64,000 bases of DNA from Providencia alcalifaciens (GCF_915403165.1 NZ_OU659204.1:1612001-1676000); one strand, 5' to 3'; numbered from the stretch's first letter, positions 1 through 8,943 are shown. A program made the numbers and translations. The notes: a model not told the origin generated them from the sequence alone.

Positions 1-103
1 TATTATTAATTAAGGGATTACAGGCAATTTTTATTGCATCACGCCAGTCATTGGCGCTGTCAACCACCTGAACCACATTTGGGGTTAATAACGTAGTTAG
101 CAT
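1..103 (-). CDS. PTS EIIA component (mannitol/fructose-type), N-terminal fragment cut by window edge
   Basis: The first 34 residues are visible, starting MLTTLLTPNVVQVVDSANDW and continuing RDAIKIACNPLINN. The DW-x-x-AI pattern and spacing resemble the N-termini of CmtB and UlaC, the EIIA-2 phosphotransfer proteins that pass phosphate from HPr to a sugar-specific EIIB. The ATG is preceded by an AGGAG ribosome binding site at 111-116. The gene is divergent from a LacI-family repressor and faces twin operator palindromes, so it is probably the first gene of a sugar PTS operon controlled by that repressor. The phosphorylated histidine lies outside the window and the sugar cannot be named. Confidence 0.6.
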   Translation of the reverse strand, partial: MLTTLLTPNVVQVVDSANDWRDAIKIACNPLINN

Positions 104-173
104 TGGCTTGGCTCCTGGTAAAAAAGAAATTCTATTAGATGTTTTAGTAATGGAATGAATAGTAGTGATCTAT

Positions 174-220
174 GGTAGCGCTATCTAGCTGAATTATTCA
201 TTTTCGTGATAGCGCTATCA
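174..220. promoter_or_regulatory. Twin LacI-family operators in the divergent promoter region
   Basis: A perfect 14-bp palindrome, TGATAGCGCTATCA, lies at 207-220. A second copy, GGTAGCGCTATC, lies at 174-185. Both have the central CG dyad typical of LacI/GntR-family operators, and their centres are 34 bp apart, close to three helical turns. They sit between the PTS EIIA gene and the repressor gene at 340, so the likely ligand is that repressor, acting on both promoters. This is inferred from position and symmetry. Confidence 0.75.
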
Positions 221-339
221 TTTTGGCTAAATATCGTTAATAAAATCATTTTTAGTGCATTTGGCAGTTAATTAACAAATCGGAGCTGTGATAAGTTATC
301 GTCGTTGAATAATAAGTTTAGACGAAACAAAGTAATTTC

Positions 340-1374
340 ATGCAGAAAACCCGAAAAAGAAAGAATACAGGCAGAGTCACATTACAAGACGTCGCAAAAT
401 ATGCGGGGGTCGGTTCAATGACGGTATCGCGCGCTTTGCGGACACCGGAGTTAGTCTCGGATAAATTGAGGGAGAAAATCAATGAAGCTGTTGAGGAACT
501 CGGCTACATTCCCAATTCCGCTGCGGGCATTTTAGCATCAGGCCAAAGCCGAACCATTGCAGTATTGATCCCATCATTACGAGACAACGCAAGCTCAGCT
601 TTTCTGCAAGCTTTACAAGAAGTCTTGAACAAAAATAATTATCAAGTGGTGATTGGTAGTCACGATTATCAGCATAAGAAAGAGTCTGAGGTGTTACTCA
701 CGCTGTTGCAAAGTAGCCCCGCCGCATTGGTGATTTTTGGTGCAATGAATTCTGAAAGTGCCTTGGGGACTCTGAATAATTTGCCGATCCCCGTAATTAA
801 CGTGACGGGGGATCCCGCTCATCGCTTTACACTCAATATAAAAAATAATTTAGGAGAAGCTGTCAGCTTCCTCACACACTATTTGCTGCAAAAAGGTCAC
901 CAGCGCATTGGCTACATTGGTGCGCAAATGGACAGTAAAATGCAGGGTCAACAACTGAGTGGCTGGAATAACACTCTGTTAAAGCATAACTTAAGTGCAG
1001 AGCAGAGTATTACGACGCCTTATGTGGCAACTATGGACTTTGGTCGGCAGGCGATTAGCGAAATGTTGACCCGTCAACCAGAATTAGAAGCCGTGATTTG
1101 TAGCCATGAAATGATAGCGTTAGGGGTCATGTTTGAGTGTCAGCGGCGGCTAATCAAAATTCCAAAGATGCTGGCTGTGGTGTGCGTTGAAGGGTCGGAA
1201 AATTGCGATCATATTCATCCATCACTCACCTCCGTGCGCATTGATTACAGTAAAATGGCGCGGGAGACGGCGAAAAAACTCTTAAAATGGTTGGGAGATA
1301 CCGAAGAAAGCTTTGCTGATATTCAGGATGAAATTGTTTTCCCTTATAAATTTGAGGCAAGACAAAGCGGCTAG
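340..1374 (+). CDS. LacI-family transcriptional repressor, GntR-like
   Basis: A 344-aa LacI-family regulator. The N-terminal helix-turn-helix is VTLQDVAKYAGVGSMTVSRAL (split here only by reading), with a hinge near residues 55-70, followed by a periplasmic-binding-protein-like effector domain. The sequence around ELGYIPNSAAGILAS and the later SHEMIALGVMFECQRR resembles the gluconate repressor GntR more than LacI itself. It is divergent from a PTS EIIA gene with two palindromic operators between them, so it probably controls that PTS operon and itself. The effector sugar is unknown. No strong Shine-Dalgarno is seen before this ATG. Confidence 0.85.
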   Translation: MQKTRKRKNTGRVTLQDVAKYAGVGSMTVSRALRTPELVSDKLREKINEAVEELGYIPNSAAGILASGQSRTIAVLIPSLRDNASSAFLQALQEVLNKNNYQVVIGSHDYQHKKESEVLLTLLQSSPAALVIFGAMNSESALGTLNNLPIPVINVTGDPAHRFTLNIKNNLGEAVSFLTHYLLQKGHQRIGYIGAQMDSKMQGQQLSGWNNTLLKHNLSAEQSITTPYVATMDFGRQAISEMLTRQPELEAVICSHEMIALGVMFECQRRLIKIPKMLAVVCVEGSENCDHIHPSLTSVRIDYSKMARETAKKLLKWLGDTEESFADIQDEIVFPYKFEARQSG

Positions 1375-1597
1375 AGCTCACTGTATTTGTTGCAATACAT
1401 TGTGTGTCCGGTCACAGAATCACGTAAAGGTTAAAAGTTATTTTTAATCTCGAAATAAGAATGCCGTAGAGGTCACTGTTTATTTATCTTTCTGTGCTAA
1501 TTTCCTCATTATATCTATCGTGCATGTTCGGATTTTATGCAGAGATAGATGCTTTGTTTAACTTGAATATAGTTATTACACAGGGGATAAGTACATT

Positions 1598-2491
1598 ATG
1601 AAATCAATAAAAACACTCATATCTGCCGCAATTTTAGTTTCGTGTGGCGCGACAGCCGCAACAACAGGTTCTGAAGTTTTAATGGTGCAAAATGGCGGAA
1701 CGCCGAATAAGGTGTATTCTGCGAATAAACCAACGATCAAAGTTGCTACTTATAATATTGGTAAAAATGAGCTGGCGGCCGATGTCGCTAATTTAGATGA
1801 ATTGAGCAAAGCGATCGCTAAGATTGATGCGGATGTAATTGTCTTAACTGAAATTGATAATAAAACTGCGCGTAGCAAGAAAGTGAATCAATTAGAGGAG
1901 ATTGCCAAAGCGAACAAAATGGATTTTGCGTTTGGTAAGGCACTTGATTTTGATGGTGGTGAATATGGTGTAGGAATTTTATCAAAATATAAAATTGAGA
2001 AATCCCAAGTCGTGAATTTACCATCAGGCGGAGCAGAGCAACGGGTGGTGTTATTATCACAAATTACAAAGCCTGGCTTTGATTCACCAATTATTATCAT
2101 GGGAACTCACTTAGACTGGCAGAAAGATCCTACCATTCGCATTGGCCAAGTTCGCCATATTCTCGATGCGACGATTGGAGATACCGAAACAGGCTTCGAT
2201 AATATCGCGGCCTCTATCAAAATTCTCGCAGGGGATTTCAACTCAACAGCCAAAGAGCAACCTATTCAGGAAATCAGCTATTTTTGGGATCCTGTTGAGA
2301 AAAAAGGGGTAAATTATCGCACATGGCCTGCGGTTAATCCTGCTATTGATATCGACCATATCTTTACCTATAAAGGCCAAGTATGGGACGTGAAAACCAT
2401 GACAATTCCAACAGATAGTAAAGACTTTCAATGGTCAAAAGTCAGTGACCATTTGCCTGTTATTGCAGAACTTGAGCTGCAAGAACAGTAA
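1598..2491 (+). CDS. Secreted endonuclease/exonuclease/phosphatase-family protein
   Basis: A 297-aa protein with a signal peptide (about residues 1-20, ending CGATA) and one EEP domain. Metal and catalytic motifs are in family order: ATYNIG near 50, LTEID near 83, GTHLDW near 170, GDFNST near 213, DIDHIF near 252 and SDHLPV near 283. These define the DNase I/sphingomyelinase/inositol phosphatase fold with its Asp/His general base and Mg ligands. Export suggests a periplasmic or extracellular nuclease or phosphodiesterase; the substrate cannot be assigned. It is monocistronic, with a terminator directly downstream. Confidence 0.8.
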   Translation: MKSIKTLISAAILVSCGATAATTGSEVLMVQNGGTPNKVYSANKPTIKVATYNIGKNELAADVANLDELSKAIAKIDADVIVLTEIDNKTARSKKVNQLEEIAKANKMDFAFGKALDFDGGEYGVGILSKYKIEKSQVVNLPSGGAEQRVVLLSQITKPGFDSPIIIMGTHLDWQKDPTIRIGQVRHILDATIGDTETGFDNIAASIKILAGDFNSTAKEQPIQEISYFWDPVEKKGVNYRTWPAVNPAIDIDHIFTYKGQVWDVKTMTIPTDSKDFQWSKVSDHLPVIAELELQEQ

Positions 2492-2507
2492 GTTTATGGG
2501 GTAGTCG

Positions 2508-2536
2508 ACAGGCCTCTATTTGAGGTCTGTTTTTGT
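2508..2536 (+). terminator. Rho-independent terminator after the EEP-family gene
   Basis: A 9-bp stem (ACAGGCCTC with GAGGTCTGT, one G-U pair) with a TATTT loop is followed by TTTTGTTT, just downstream of the stop at 2491. Confidence 0.85.
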
Positions 2537-2545
2537 TTAAGTTAT

Positions 2546-2833
2546 TTACTTTTGCAGGAATTTTTGACGTTGAATATAGCGGACTTGAGCTATCCCTAAG
2601 TACTCTTCAATAGTGGCGTAAATGCGTGAGCTTAATGCGTAAAAATCCACTTCACTTTCTAAGGCTGGTTTAGTTAATGTAATGAATTCATACATAAATT
2701 CTTTAATTGTCGAGAATTTATTAGCGACGTTTTCATAGTAAAATTGATAAACATAGGACTCTTGAGAATGGCTGAGTTCGGTATTATTTTTGATGTTGTT
2801 GGTTGCCAGCAACAGTAGTTGAGTATTTGTCAT
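2546..2833 (-). CDS. Small hypothetical protein (95 aa)
   Basis: Not recognised. The product is a soluble, mostly helical-looking 95-aa protein without signal peptide or membrane segment, rich in aromatic residues (VYQFYYENVANKF) with a basic C-terminus (RYIQRQKFLQK). It starts with ATG preceded by an AGGG at a workable distance. It is convergent with the EEP gene. The upstream DNA (2846-2911) carries T-tracts at near-helical spacing, which could bend the promoter. Coding status is likely but not proven. Confidence 0.5.
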   Translation of the reverse strand: MTNTQLLLLATNNIKNNTELSHSQESYVYQFYYENVANKFSTIKEFMYEFITLTKPALESEVDFYALSSRIYATIEEYLGIAQVRYIQRQKFLQK

Positions 2834-3373
2834 GAATGAGCCCTATTTTGTTTTTTGACCCGTTTTTGGTTTTTCAACCTGATATTGGTTTTGATCGGTT
2901 TTCGACTTTTTGACTTATTTCCGATGTTGGAAATAGTACACAAGTTACTATAAATCTTTTATCAAAATTAGTCGGATAATTTTAGTTTTTGGTTTTTAAA
3001 TTAAATCTATAATCGTATTTCTCATTATATCATTGTGTTAGCAATTTATTTCACTGAAAGAATATTGAAGGGTGAAAGTCATAATTTAATCCCTGTAGAC
3101 ATTAATGGAATGCTATCATATTAAAAAATATGGAAATAAATATTTCATCAGATGATCTCTCTGGTAAATCTGAGCTTTCCCTTGCTTTCTGCGTGTAAGC
3201 AGCGAGTTTTCAATGTGCTATATCATGCATTAGTACGTCTATTTTATATGTAACTAAGGGTTATTCATATTCTTGCTTTATTTTAATTATAATAATTAAC
3301 ATTAACTCTAATATTTAATGTTAATTATTTATTTGTGAATTATTTAATATTGTTTTGTTTTTTTTATTAAAGA
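2834..3373. other. AT-rich intergenic region, no gene seen
   Basis: About 540 bp between the small orphan and the end of the ribitol operon. It has no ORF with coding character. The part next to 2833 contains T-tracts at 2846, 2851, 2863, 2870, 2889, 2899 and 2907, suggestive of curved DNA. The rest is low-complexity AT-rich sequence. Confidence 0.5.
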
Positions 3374-3406
3374 TAATAAAAAGGGATAAATAAAATTTAT
3401 CCCTTT
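3374..3406 (-). terminator. Terminator of the ribitol operon
   Basis: An 11-bp perfect stem (AAAGGGATAAA with TTTATCCCTTT) and a 5-nt loop. On the minus strand it is followed by a T-rich run, 24 bp past the rbtK stop. Confidence 0.85.
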
Positions 3407-3429
3407 AGCTGATTATTTAAATTAGCAAA

Positions 3430-5052
3430 TTAACCTTTTAGTTCTCTCGCACTTTGTTGTAAATGCTGGAAAGAAGTGAATCGAGTTTGATGATGTAATT
3501 TAAATTTCTCATTAGGTTGATACGTTAAATCAATATTTGCAAATTGAGCCATTGCTTGCGCAACATTCTCACAAACACTTCCTGCGACAGCTCCCAAAAT
3601 AGCAGAGCCCAATAATACAGGTTCATCCGCTTGAGTTGAAATCACCGGAACACCACAGGTATCGGCTAGAAGTTGACGGATTAGCGGGTGCTGGCCGGCA
3701 CCACCACTGATAGCGATATTTTGGATAACAGCACCTGATTGTGCCTGAGCCTCAATAATTTGTCGTAATCCATAGCCAATACTGCACACGCCAGCGGTAT
3801 AGAATGCAAGTAAGTTATCAAAGCTGTTATCCATGGTTAAGCCTGCAATGATGGCTTTCGCGTGGGGATCAGCGAAAGGGGCTCTATTGCCTAAAAACTC
3901 AGGAACAATATGAATACCTTCAGCTAATTTAACTGCTTGTGATGGGGTGCCTGATTTTTCTAATACTTTATCTGCCAGCATAACGGGCAAGGATTTACCT
4001 TGCTCTTTTGCCATCGCTTTGGCTTGTGCGGCCATCGGATGTAACGAAAGTAGCTGGTCAATTGCCGCACCGGCAGCACTTTGTCCTCCTTCGTTGAGCC
4101 ACATCCCCGGTACCATTGCAGAATAATAGGGGCCCCAAACGCCAGGGATAAATACCGGTTCTTGGGTGGTGGTCATCGTGCAGGAAGACGTACCGAAAAC
4201 ATACGCCATATTTGCAGTCGCATCACCATTCACCCCAACTGTACCAATTCCGCCAGCATGAGCATCAATCATTCCTGCGGCAACTGGCGTTCCAACTAAC
4301 AGTCCCATTTGCTCAGCAGCTTGGGTGGTTAAGCCGCTTCCATTCGGTGTGCCTGGCTCGACAATTTCCTGGCCAATGCGAGCAAAATTTTCGTCCGCTA
4401 ATTCGGCGAGACCAATTTGACGAAAATAGTCAGCATCCCAGCGTTTTTCATGGGCCAAGTAAGTCCACTTACAGGTTACTGTGCATGTAGAACGTGCTAA
4501 GGAACCCGTTGATTTCCAAGTTAGGAAATCTGCCAAATCAAAAAATTGCCACGCATTATCATAAGTTTGGCGGCGATTTTCTTTTAGCCAAAGAATTTTG
4601 GGGGTTTCCATTTCAGGGGAAATCTTGCCCCCAACATAATTCAATACTGGGTGCTTCAGGCTATTGATACGTTCGGCTTGTTCCGTGGCGCGATGATCCA
4701 TCCAAACAATAATATTGCGTTCAGGATCTTCACTCGGGCTGACGGAAATAGGTTGCTGGTTTTTATCTAAAACAACCAGAGAGCAGGTCGCATCAAAACC
4801 AATTCCTGCGACGCGTTTCGCATCAATCTTGGCATCTGCCATTGCATGTTTCACACAATAACAAACGGCATTCCAAATTTCGTTACTTGATTGCTCAGCG
4901 TAATTGGCACCATCACGGTAGAGCGTAATATCGTGTTTAACTGACGCAAGCATGTTGCCATGCAGATCAAAAATACCTGCACGGGCACTGCCTGTACCGA
5001 CATCAATACCAATGACGACGTCGTCATTTTTACTTTGCGTAGGGCTGTTCAT
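3430..5052 (-). CDS. rbtK: D-ribulokinase (ribitol catabolism)
   Basis: A 540-aa FGGY-family pentulose kinase that phosphorylates D-ribulose to D-ribulose 5-phosphate, the second step of ribitol use. The N-terminal phosphate-binding motif is VIGIDVGTGSARAG; central FDATCSLVVLD and C-terminal ISGGAGQHPLIRQLLAD match the FGGY signatures. Length fits Klebsiella RbtK. I chose the ATG at 5052 because GGGAGGA lies 5 nt upstream; an in-frame GTG 12 bases earlier is inside that ribosome binding site region. It follows rbtD by 36 bp on the same strand, so the two form an operon ending at the 3374-3406 terminator. Confidence 0.88.
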   Translation of the reverse strand: MNSPTQSKNDDVVIGIDVGTGSARAGIFDLHGNMLASVKHDITLYRDGANYAEQSSNEIWNAVCYCVKHAMADAKIDAKRVAGIGFDATCSLVVLDKNQQPISVSPSEDPERNIIVWMDHRATEQAERINSLKHPVLNYVGGKISPEMETPKILWLKENRRQTYDNAWQFFDLADFLTWKSTGSLARSTCTVTCKWTYLAHEKRWDADYFRQIGLAELADENFARIGQEIVEPGTPNGSGLTTQAAEQMGLLVGTPVAAGMIDAHAGGIGTVGVNGDATANMAYVFGTSSCTMTTTQEPVFIPGVWGPYYSAMVPGMWLNEGGQSAAGAAIDQLLSLHPMAAQAKAMAKEQGKSLPVMLADKVLEKSGTPSQAVKLAEGIHIVPEFLGNRAPFADPHAKAIIAGLTMDNSFDNLLAFYTAGVCSIGYGLRQIIEAQAQSGAVIQNIAISGGAGQHPLIRQLLADTCGVPVISTQADEPVLLGSAILGAVAGSVCENVAQAMAQFANIDLTYQPNEKFKLHHQTRFTSFQHLQQSARELKG

Positions 5053-5088
5053 ATGTCCTCCCACAATCTTTATGTTTATCGGTAAAAA

Positions 5089-5817
5089 CTAGAGGTCAAC
5101 GCTGTTTGGCAGGATCACAAGATCACGGATGGTGATATTTCTTGGGCGAGTCAGCATAAATAGAACCGCTTCAGCGACTTCGATAGGTTGCATTAAGCTG
5201 CCATTGGCTAATGCTTCTTCCATTTTTTCTTTTGGCCAGTCATCCAGTAATGCAGTGACAACAGGACCCGGTAATACAGCTCCAACGCGAACACCGTGTT
5301 GAGATACCTGGCGGCGAGTTGAATGAACAAACGCTTGAACTGCAAATTTAGACGCGGTGTAGATAGGCTCCCAAATTACGGGCACCATGCCTGCTATTGA
5401 GCTAGTAAACAGGACATCCCCTGATTTTTGCTCAATAAAATGTGGGAGAACGGCGCGCACGCTGCGAAATGCAGCATTGATGTTGAGGTTTAATACTTTA
5501 TCCCAAACATCTGGGTCGCCTTCTGCGACTGGGCCACCGATATAAGCGCCTGCGTTAGCGTGGAAAATATCTAAGCGCCCCGTTTTGGCTAAAATAGCAT
5601 CTAACATGCCATCCACTTGTTCTGGTTTCATTAAATCAACAACCAGAGGAATTGCATTGTCGCCTAATTCGGCAACTAACTGATTTAAGCGTTCTTCGGC
5701 ACGGTCAATTAAAACAACTTTCGCGCCAGCTTTGAGTAGGGTACGTGCGCACTCAAGTCCAATACCAGAAGCCGCACCTGTGATTGCGGCAACTTTGTTT
5801 TCTAATGAGATAGCCAT
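5089..5817 (-). CDS. rbtD: Ribitol 2-dehydrogenase
   Basis: A 242-aa short-chain dehydrogenase oxidising ribitol to D-ribulose with NAD. It shows the cofactor motif TGAASGIG, the NAG motif (HANAGAYIG), a catalytic serine in TSSIAG and YTASK. Long stretches such as [16 protein letters not shown] and [17 protein letters not shown] match Klebsiella RbtD as I remember it. The ATG at 5817 is preferred over a GTG at 5826, which overlaps the GGAG. First gene of the rbtDK operon and divergent from rbtR. No ribitol transporter gene is present beside it in this window. Confidence 0.92.
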   Translation of the reverse strand: MAISLENKVAAITGAASGIGLECARTLLKAGAKVVLIDRAEERLNQLVAELGDNAIPLVVDLMKPEQVDGMLDAILAKTGRLDIFHANAGAYIGGPVAEGDPDVWDKVLNLNINAAFRSVRAVLPHFIEQKSGDVLFTSSIAGMVPVIWEPIYTASKFAVQAFVHSTRRQVSQHGVRVGAVLPGPVVTALLDDWPKEKMEEALANGSLMQPIEVAEAVLFMLTRPRNITIRDLVILPNSVDL

Positions 5818-6055
5818 GATGTTCACTCCGGATAAGTTAGTTAATCAATAAGGAAGTCAAACTGAGTATTAGAAATTAATGTAATTTTAATAAGTTACGA
5901 GGGGATTTGGCGGAGTGTATTCAGTGAGTGAGAATGCAGGCAAATCGCCATATCAACTCGATTCTAGGTTAATTTCGATGTCGCTCAATCGATGGAGCAG
6001 TATTGCGACTTTTACGCTTTGGTGTCAAGCTAGGAAAAAATGGAGGCATAAATTT

Positions 6056-7114
6056 GTGAGCAAGATCAGACAAAACAAGAAAACCACGATCTATGACCTT
6101 GCAGAATTGGCAGGGGTTTCAGCCAGTGCCGTTAGCGCTGTATTGAATGGAAATTGGCAAAAAAGACGTATTAGCGCCCAATTAGCTGAAAAAATTATGC
6201 GAATAGCGCAGGAGCAAAACTATTCGGTGAATAAGCAAGCGAGCCTATTACGCAGTAATAAATCCAAAATCATTGGGATGTTAGTTCCTAAATACGATAA
6301 CCGTTATTTTGGGTCGATTGTGGAGCATTTTGAGGAGATGGCCCGTGAACGTGGGTTATTTCCTATCATTACCTGTACGCGTCGTGATCCCCAATTAGAG
6401 TTAGAAGCCGCAAAGGCAATGCTCTCATATCAAGTGGATTGGTTGATTTCAACGGGGGCAACCGATCCTGATAAAATTACACAAATCTGCCACGCATCAG
6501 GTGTACCGACACTCAATTTGGACTTACCCGGTACACTGGCACCTTCGGTGATTTCCGATAACTATCATGGTGCAAAGCAGTTAACGCTCAATATTTTGCG
6601 CAAAAGGCAGCGGCGAGCGGCGTCGTCAGAATCGCTGGTGTTTGTTGGAGGACGGGAAGAAGAGCATAACACTCGAGAGCGAATTCGAGGGTTTATTGAT
6701 GCTCATAATTCCCTGAATATAGAGGTTCCTCAACACCATATTCTGACTTGTGGTTATGCTCCAGAAAAAGCTGAGCAGGCACTCTCGACGTATTCTTTAC
6801 GGCATTCCTTTTTACAGAAAGGAATACCGCAAGAGCCTAAATACATTGAACTTTGTGGACTATTTGTCAATTCAACCATTTCCTTGGAAGGGGTGGTGAG
6901 ATGGTTAATGAAAGAGGGGCATACGGGAGCACATCAGCCGCCAATGGGATGTTTTGACTGGGATCCATTTGTCGCATTACTGGGGAATGATATTGAGATG
7001 GTGAAACAGGATGTTCCCGCTATGCTAGAGCAAATTTTCACCTTGATAGAATCGGGAGAAAGCCAGCCTCAGCTGATTGAGGTGATGCCTGTCATGGTTG
7101 GAAAAACGGAATAA
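6056..7114 (+). CDS. rbtR: Ribitol operon repressor, LacI family
   Basis: A 352-aa LacI-family regulator with N-terminal helix-turn-helix TIYDLAELAGVSASAVSAVL and a sugar-binding domain. The end (NSTISLEGVVRWL, PPMGCFDWDPFVALLG) is characteristic of RbtR of Klebsiella. The start is set at GTG 6056 because GGAGG lies 9 nt upstream and the helix-turn-helix begins about ten residues later; an open frame back to 5915 adds 47 residues unlike the family. Divergent from rbtDK, it probably represses that operon until ribitol or ribulose is present. Confidence 0.88.
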   Translation: MSKIRQNKKTTIYDLAELAGVSASAVSAVLNGNWQKRRISAQLAEKIMRIAQEQNYSVNKQASLLRSNKSKIIGMLVPKYDNRYFGSIVEHFEEMARERGLFPIITCTRRDPQLELEAAKAMLSYQVDWLISTGATDPDKITQICHASGVPTLNLDLPGTLAPSVISDNYHGAKQLTLNILRKRQRRAASSESLVFVGGREEEHNTRERIRGFIDAHNSLNIEVPQHHILTCGYAPEKAEQALSTYSLRHSFLQKGIPQEPKYIELCGLFVNSTISLEGVVRWLMKEGHTGAHQPPMGCFDWDPFVALLGNDIEMVKQDVPAMLEQIFTLIESGESQPQLIEVMPVMVGKTE

Positions 7115-7119
7115 AATTA

Positions 7120-7153
7120 AATCAGGCTTAAAGCAGAAATATTAAGCCTGATT
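7120..7153. terminator. Convergent terminator between rbtR and fetB
   Basis: A 12-bp perfect stem (AATCAGGCTTAA with TTAAGCCTGATT) with a 10-nt loop lies between two convergent genes. The minus-strand side has a T-rich tail, so it mainly serves fetB and possibly both. Confidence 0.8.
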
Positions 7154-7172
7154 ATTGGTCTATTTAATATTT

Positions 7173-7958
7173 TTATTTAATGCTTTTATTTAAAGTATCT
7201 AAACGCAATTGGTGGCGCTGATTATAAAATTTCACATAGGTTAAATACCCAGCCAAAATCGTGGAGAGACTTGCTGTCGCTAATAGCATAAATGTCACCA
7301 TAATTTGGTATTTAACTGCCTGTAAAGGATCGACTCCCGCAAAAATTAGCCCTGACATCATACCGGGTAAACTCACTATCCCAACCGTCTTGGCAGAATC
7401 CACCGTCGGAATTAATGAAGCTCGAATACTTTCGCGAATAATTGAGGCAGAAGCAATTTTAGGTGTGGCACCCAAGCTAAGCATTTCTTGAATTTGCTGT
7501 TGTTGGCTATTAAAGCGCTGCCCTAAGTTATTGAAGCAAAGCCCGACGGCAATCATGGCATTCCCAGCAATCATCCCTGTAATTGGGATCACTTGCATTG
7601 GGGTAAACGCGATGGCTTCAGTGAGAATTAATACCAGCAAAGTTAAAAACGTGCCTGAAGTAATCGCAATTAACGCGGTTGGAAATAGCTTATCGAGGTA
7701 TTTACTGCGTTTTTTCGCATTCCACGCAGCGTTAAAGCAGATAAATAACACTAATAAAACAGTGAGTGCCTTATGGTCAACGTGGAAAATATATTTGAGG
7801 ATATAACCGGCAATTAATAGTTGAACAATGGCGCGGCACGTACTCCAAATAATATCTTTTTCAAGAGAGAGCTTCTCTTTATGGCTAATAAAAATAGCCA
7901 CTAAGACTAACATGATAGAAAATGCGAGCGACTCATTGGAAATAGTAGGTTGATGCAC
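7173..7958 (-). CDS. fetB: FetB-type iron/metal export permease
   Basis: A 261-aa integral membrane protein with about six or seven hydrophobic segments. The conserved cytoplasmic loop EMLSLGATPKIASASIIRESIRASLIP and the following SLPGMMSGLIFAGVDPLQAVKYQ are typical of FetB/YbbM. With FetA it forms an ABC exporter implicated in iron homeostasis and peroxide tolerance in E. coli. The start is a GTG with AGGA upstream; that ribosome binding site overlaps the fetA stop region, so the genes are translationally close (9-bp gap). Confidence 0.87.
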   Translation of the reverse strand: MHQPTISNESLAFSIMLVLVAIFISHKEKLSLEKDIIWSTCRAIVQLLIAGYILKYIFHVDHKALTVLLVLFICFNAAWNAKKRSKYLDKLFPTALIAITSGTFLTLLVLILTEAIAFTPMQVIPITGMIAGNAMIAVGLCFNNLGQRFNSQQQQIQEMLSLGATPKIASASIIRESIRASLIPTVDSAKTVGIVSLPGMMSGLIFAGVDPLQAVKYQIMVTFMLLATASLSTILAGYLTYVKFYNQRHQLRLDTLNKSIK

Positions 7959-7967
7959 GATTAATTC

Positions 7968-8621
7968 CTATTTTTCGCTATGGTGTACGGGAAGGGTAAT
8001 AATATCGTCAGCATGGCCAATTTCATCTTGATCATGAGTCACCCAGAGGACTGCTATATTATTCTTGACCGCTAATTGATGAATAAGCTCATTCACTTTG
8101 ATCTTATTTTGTTCGTCTAAGGCGCTAGTGATTTCATCCAGTAATAAAATTTTCGGTAAGAATTGCAAATTACGGATCAACGAGACACGCTGTTTTTCTC
8201 CGCCTGAAAGCTCATTAATGCCTTTTTCTAGGATGGTATCAGGTAGCGAAAAATAGCTTAAATCATCGAGAATTTTTTGTTTATCAAGTGGTTGATTCCG
8301 TATTTGATAAGGAAAAAAGAGGTTGTCATACACGGTATTGCCAAAGAGTGCAGGCGTTTGAGTGCAATAGGAGACTTGTTGACGATATTTCTCTGGCGCA
8401 ATTGCGTTGATACTTTCGCCAGCAAAGAGAATTTCACCGCAACTTGGTGGGATGAGTGAAGAGACAATTTTTAATAATGTACTTTTCCCGCAACCAGAAG
8501 GGCCCGTGATCAATTTAAATTCACCGGGGTATAGGTCAATCTGCACATTATCTAAAATTATCTTCTGACCAACCTGAAAACCGATATTCTTAAGTTGTAA
8601 TAAGGGCTGTTTTGTTTCCAT
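7968..8621 (-). CDS. fetA: FetA-type ABC exporter ATP-binding protein
   Basis: A 217-aa ABC ATPase with Walker A GPSGCGKST, signature LSGGEKQR, Walker B ILLLDEIT and switch histidine in VTHDQDE. It powers FetB. The ATG at 8621 follows AGG at usual spacing; an open frame extends 24 residues upstream without a ribosome binding site. First gene of the fetAB pair, divergent from the fluoride riboswitch and crcB. Confidence 0.87.
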   Translation of the reverse strand: METKQPLLQLKNIGFQVGQKIILDNVQIDLYPGEFKLITGPSGCGKSTLLKIVSSLIPPSCGEILFAGESINAIAPEKYRQQVSYCTQTPALFGNTVYDNLFFPYQIRNQPLDKQKILDDLSYFSLPDTILEKGINELSGGEKQRVSLIRNLQFLPKILLLDEITSALDEQNKIKVNELIHQLAVKNNIAVLWVTHDQDEIGHADDIITLPVHHSEK

Positions 8622-8769
8622 ATTTGACCTAATCCATCTAATTCTATTATCGATATTACGGATATTATGCGCCAATTTAGGGTAAATAGACACCGCGTTA
8701 TCTGGAATAGGTTTGGCAAATTAGATTTGCATGAAGAAAATAGTTGCCTTATTATTTTAATCAACGTCT

Positions 8770-8943
8770 CGTTAGGAGATGGCATTCCTCCTAGTTTAAC
8801 CGTCCTTGATGTGGACTGATGATGCCTACGTAAACCTTTTCATTTGAATGGGCGCGTAGGTTATGTGCCCGAACTTAGGGCATAAATGTCTGCAGGAGCT
8901 TTTCCTTGCATTTATTCCCATCTAACTTGTAAGGAAAGTGGCA
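8770..8943 (+). promoter_or_regulatory. Fluoride riboswitch (crcB RNA) with Shine-Dalgarno-sequestering platform
   Basis: The aptamer at about 8773-8830 has the conserved blocks of the crcB motif: GGAGATGGCATTCCTCC, AACCGTCC and CTGATGATGCCTACG in that order. The aptamer 3' end CCTACG (8825-8830) can pair instead with CGTAGG (8855-8860). Further on, TTTTCCTT (8901-8908) can pair with the crcB ribosome binding site AAGGAAA (8931-8937). I see no T-tracted terminator, so control is probably at translation. The gene behind it is a fluoride channel, as expected. Confidence 0.93.

Noticed and set aside
5915..6055. N-terminal 47-residue extension of RbtR
   Set aside because: Unlike LacI-family N-termini; GTG 6056 has GGAGG at good spacing.
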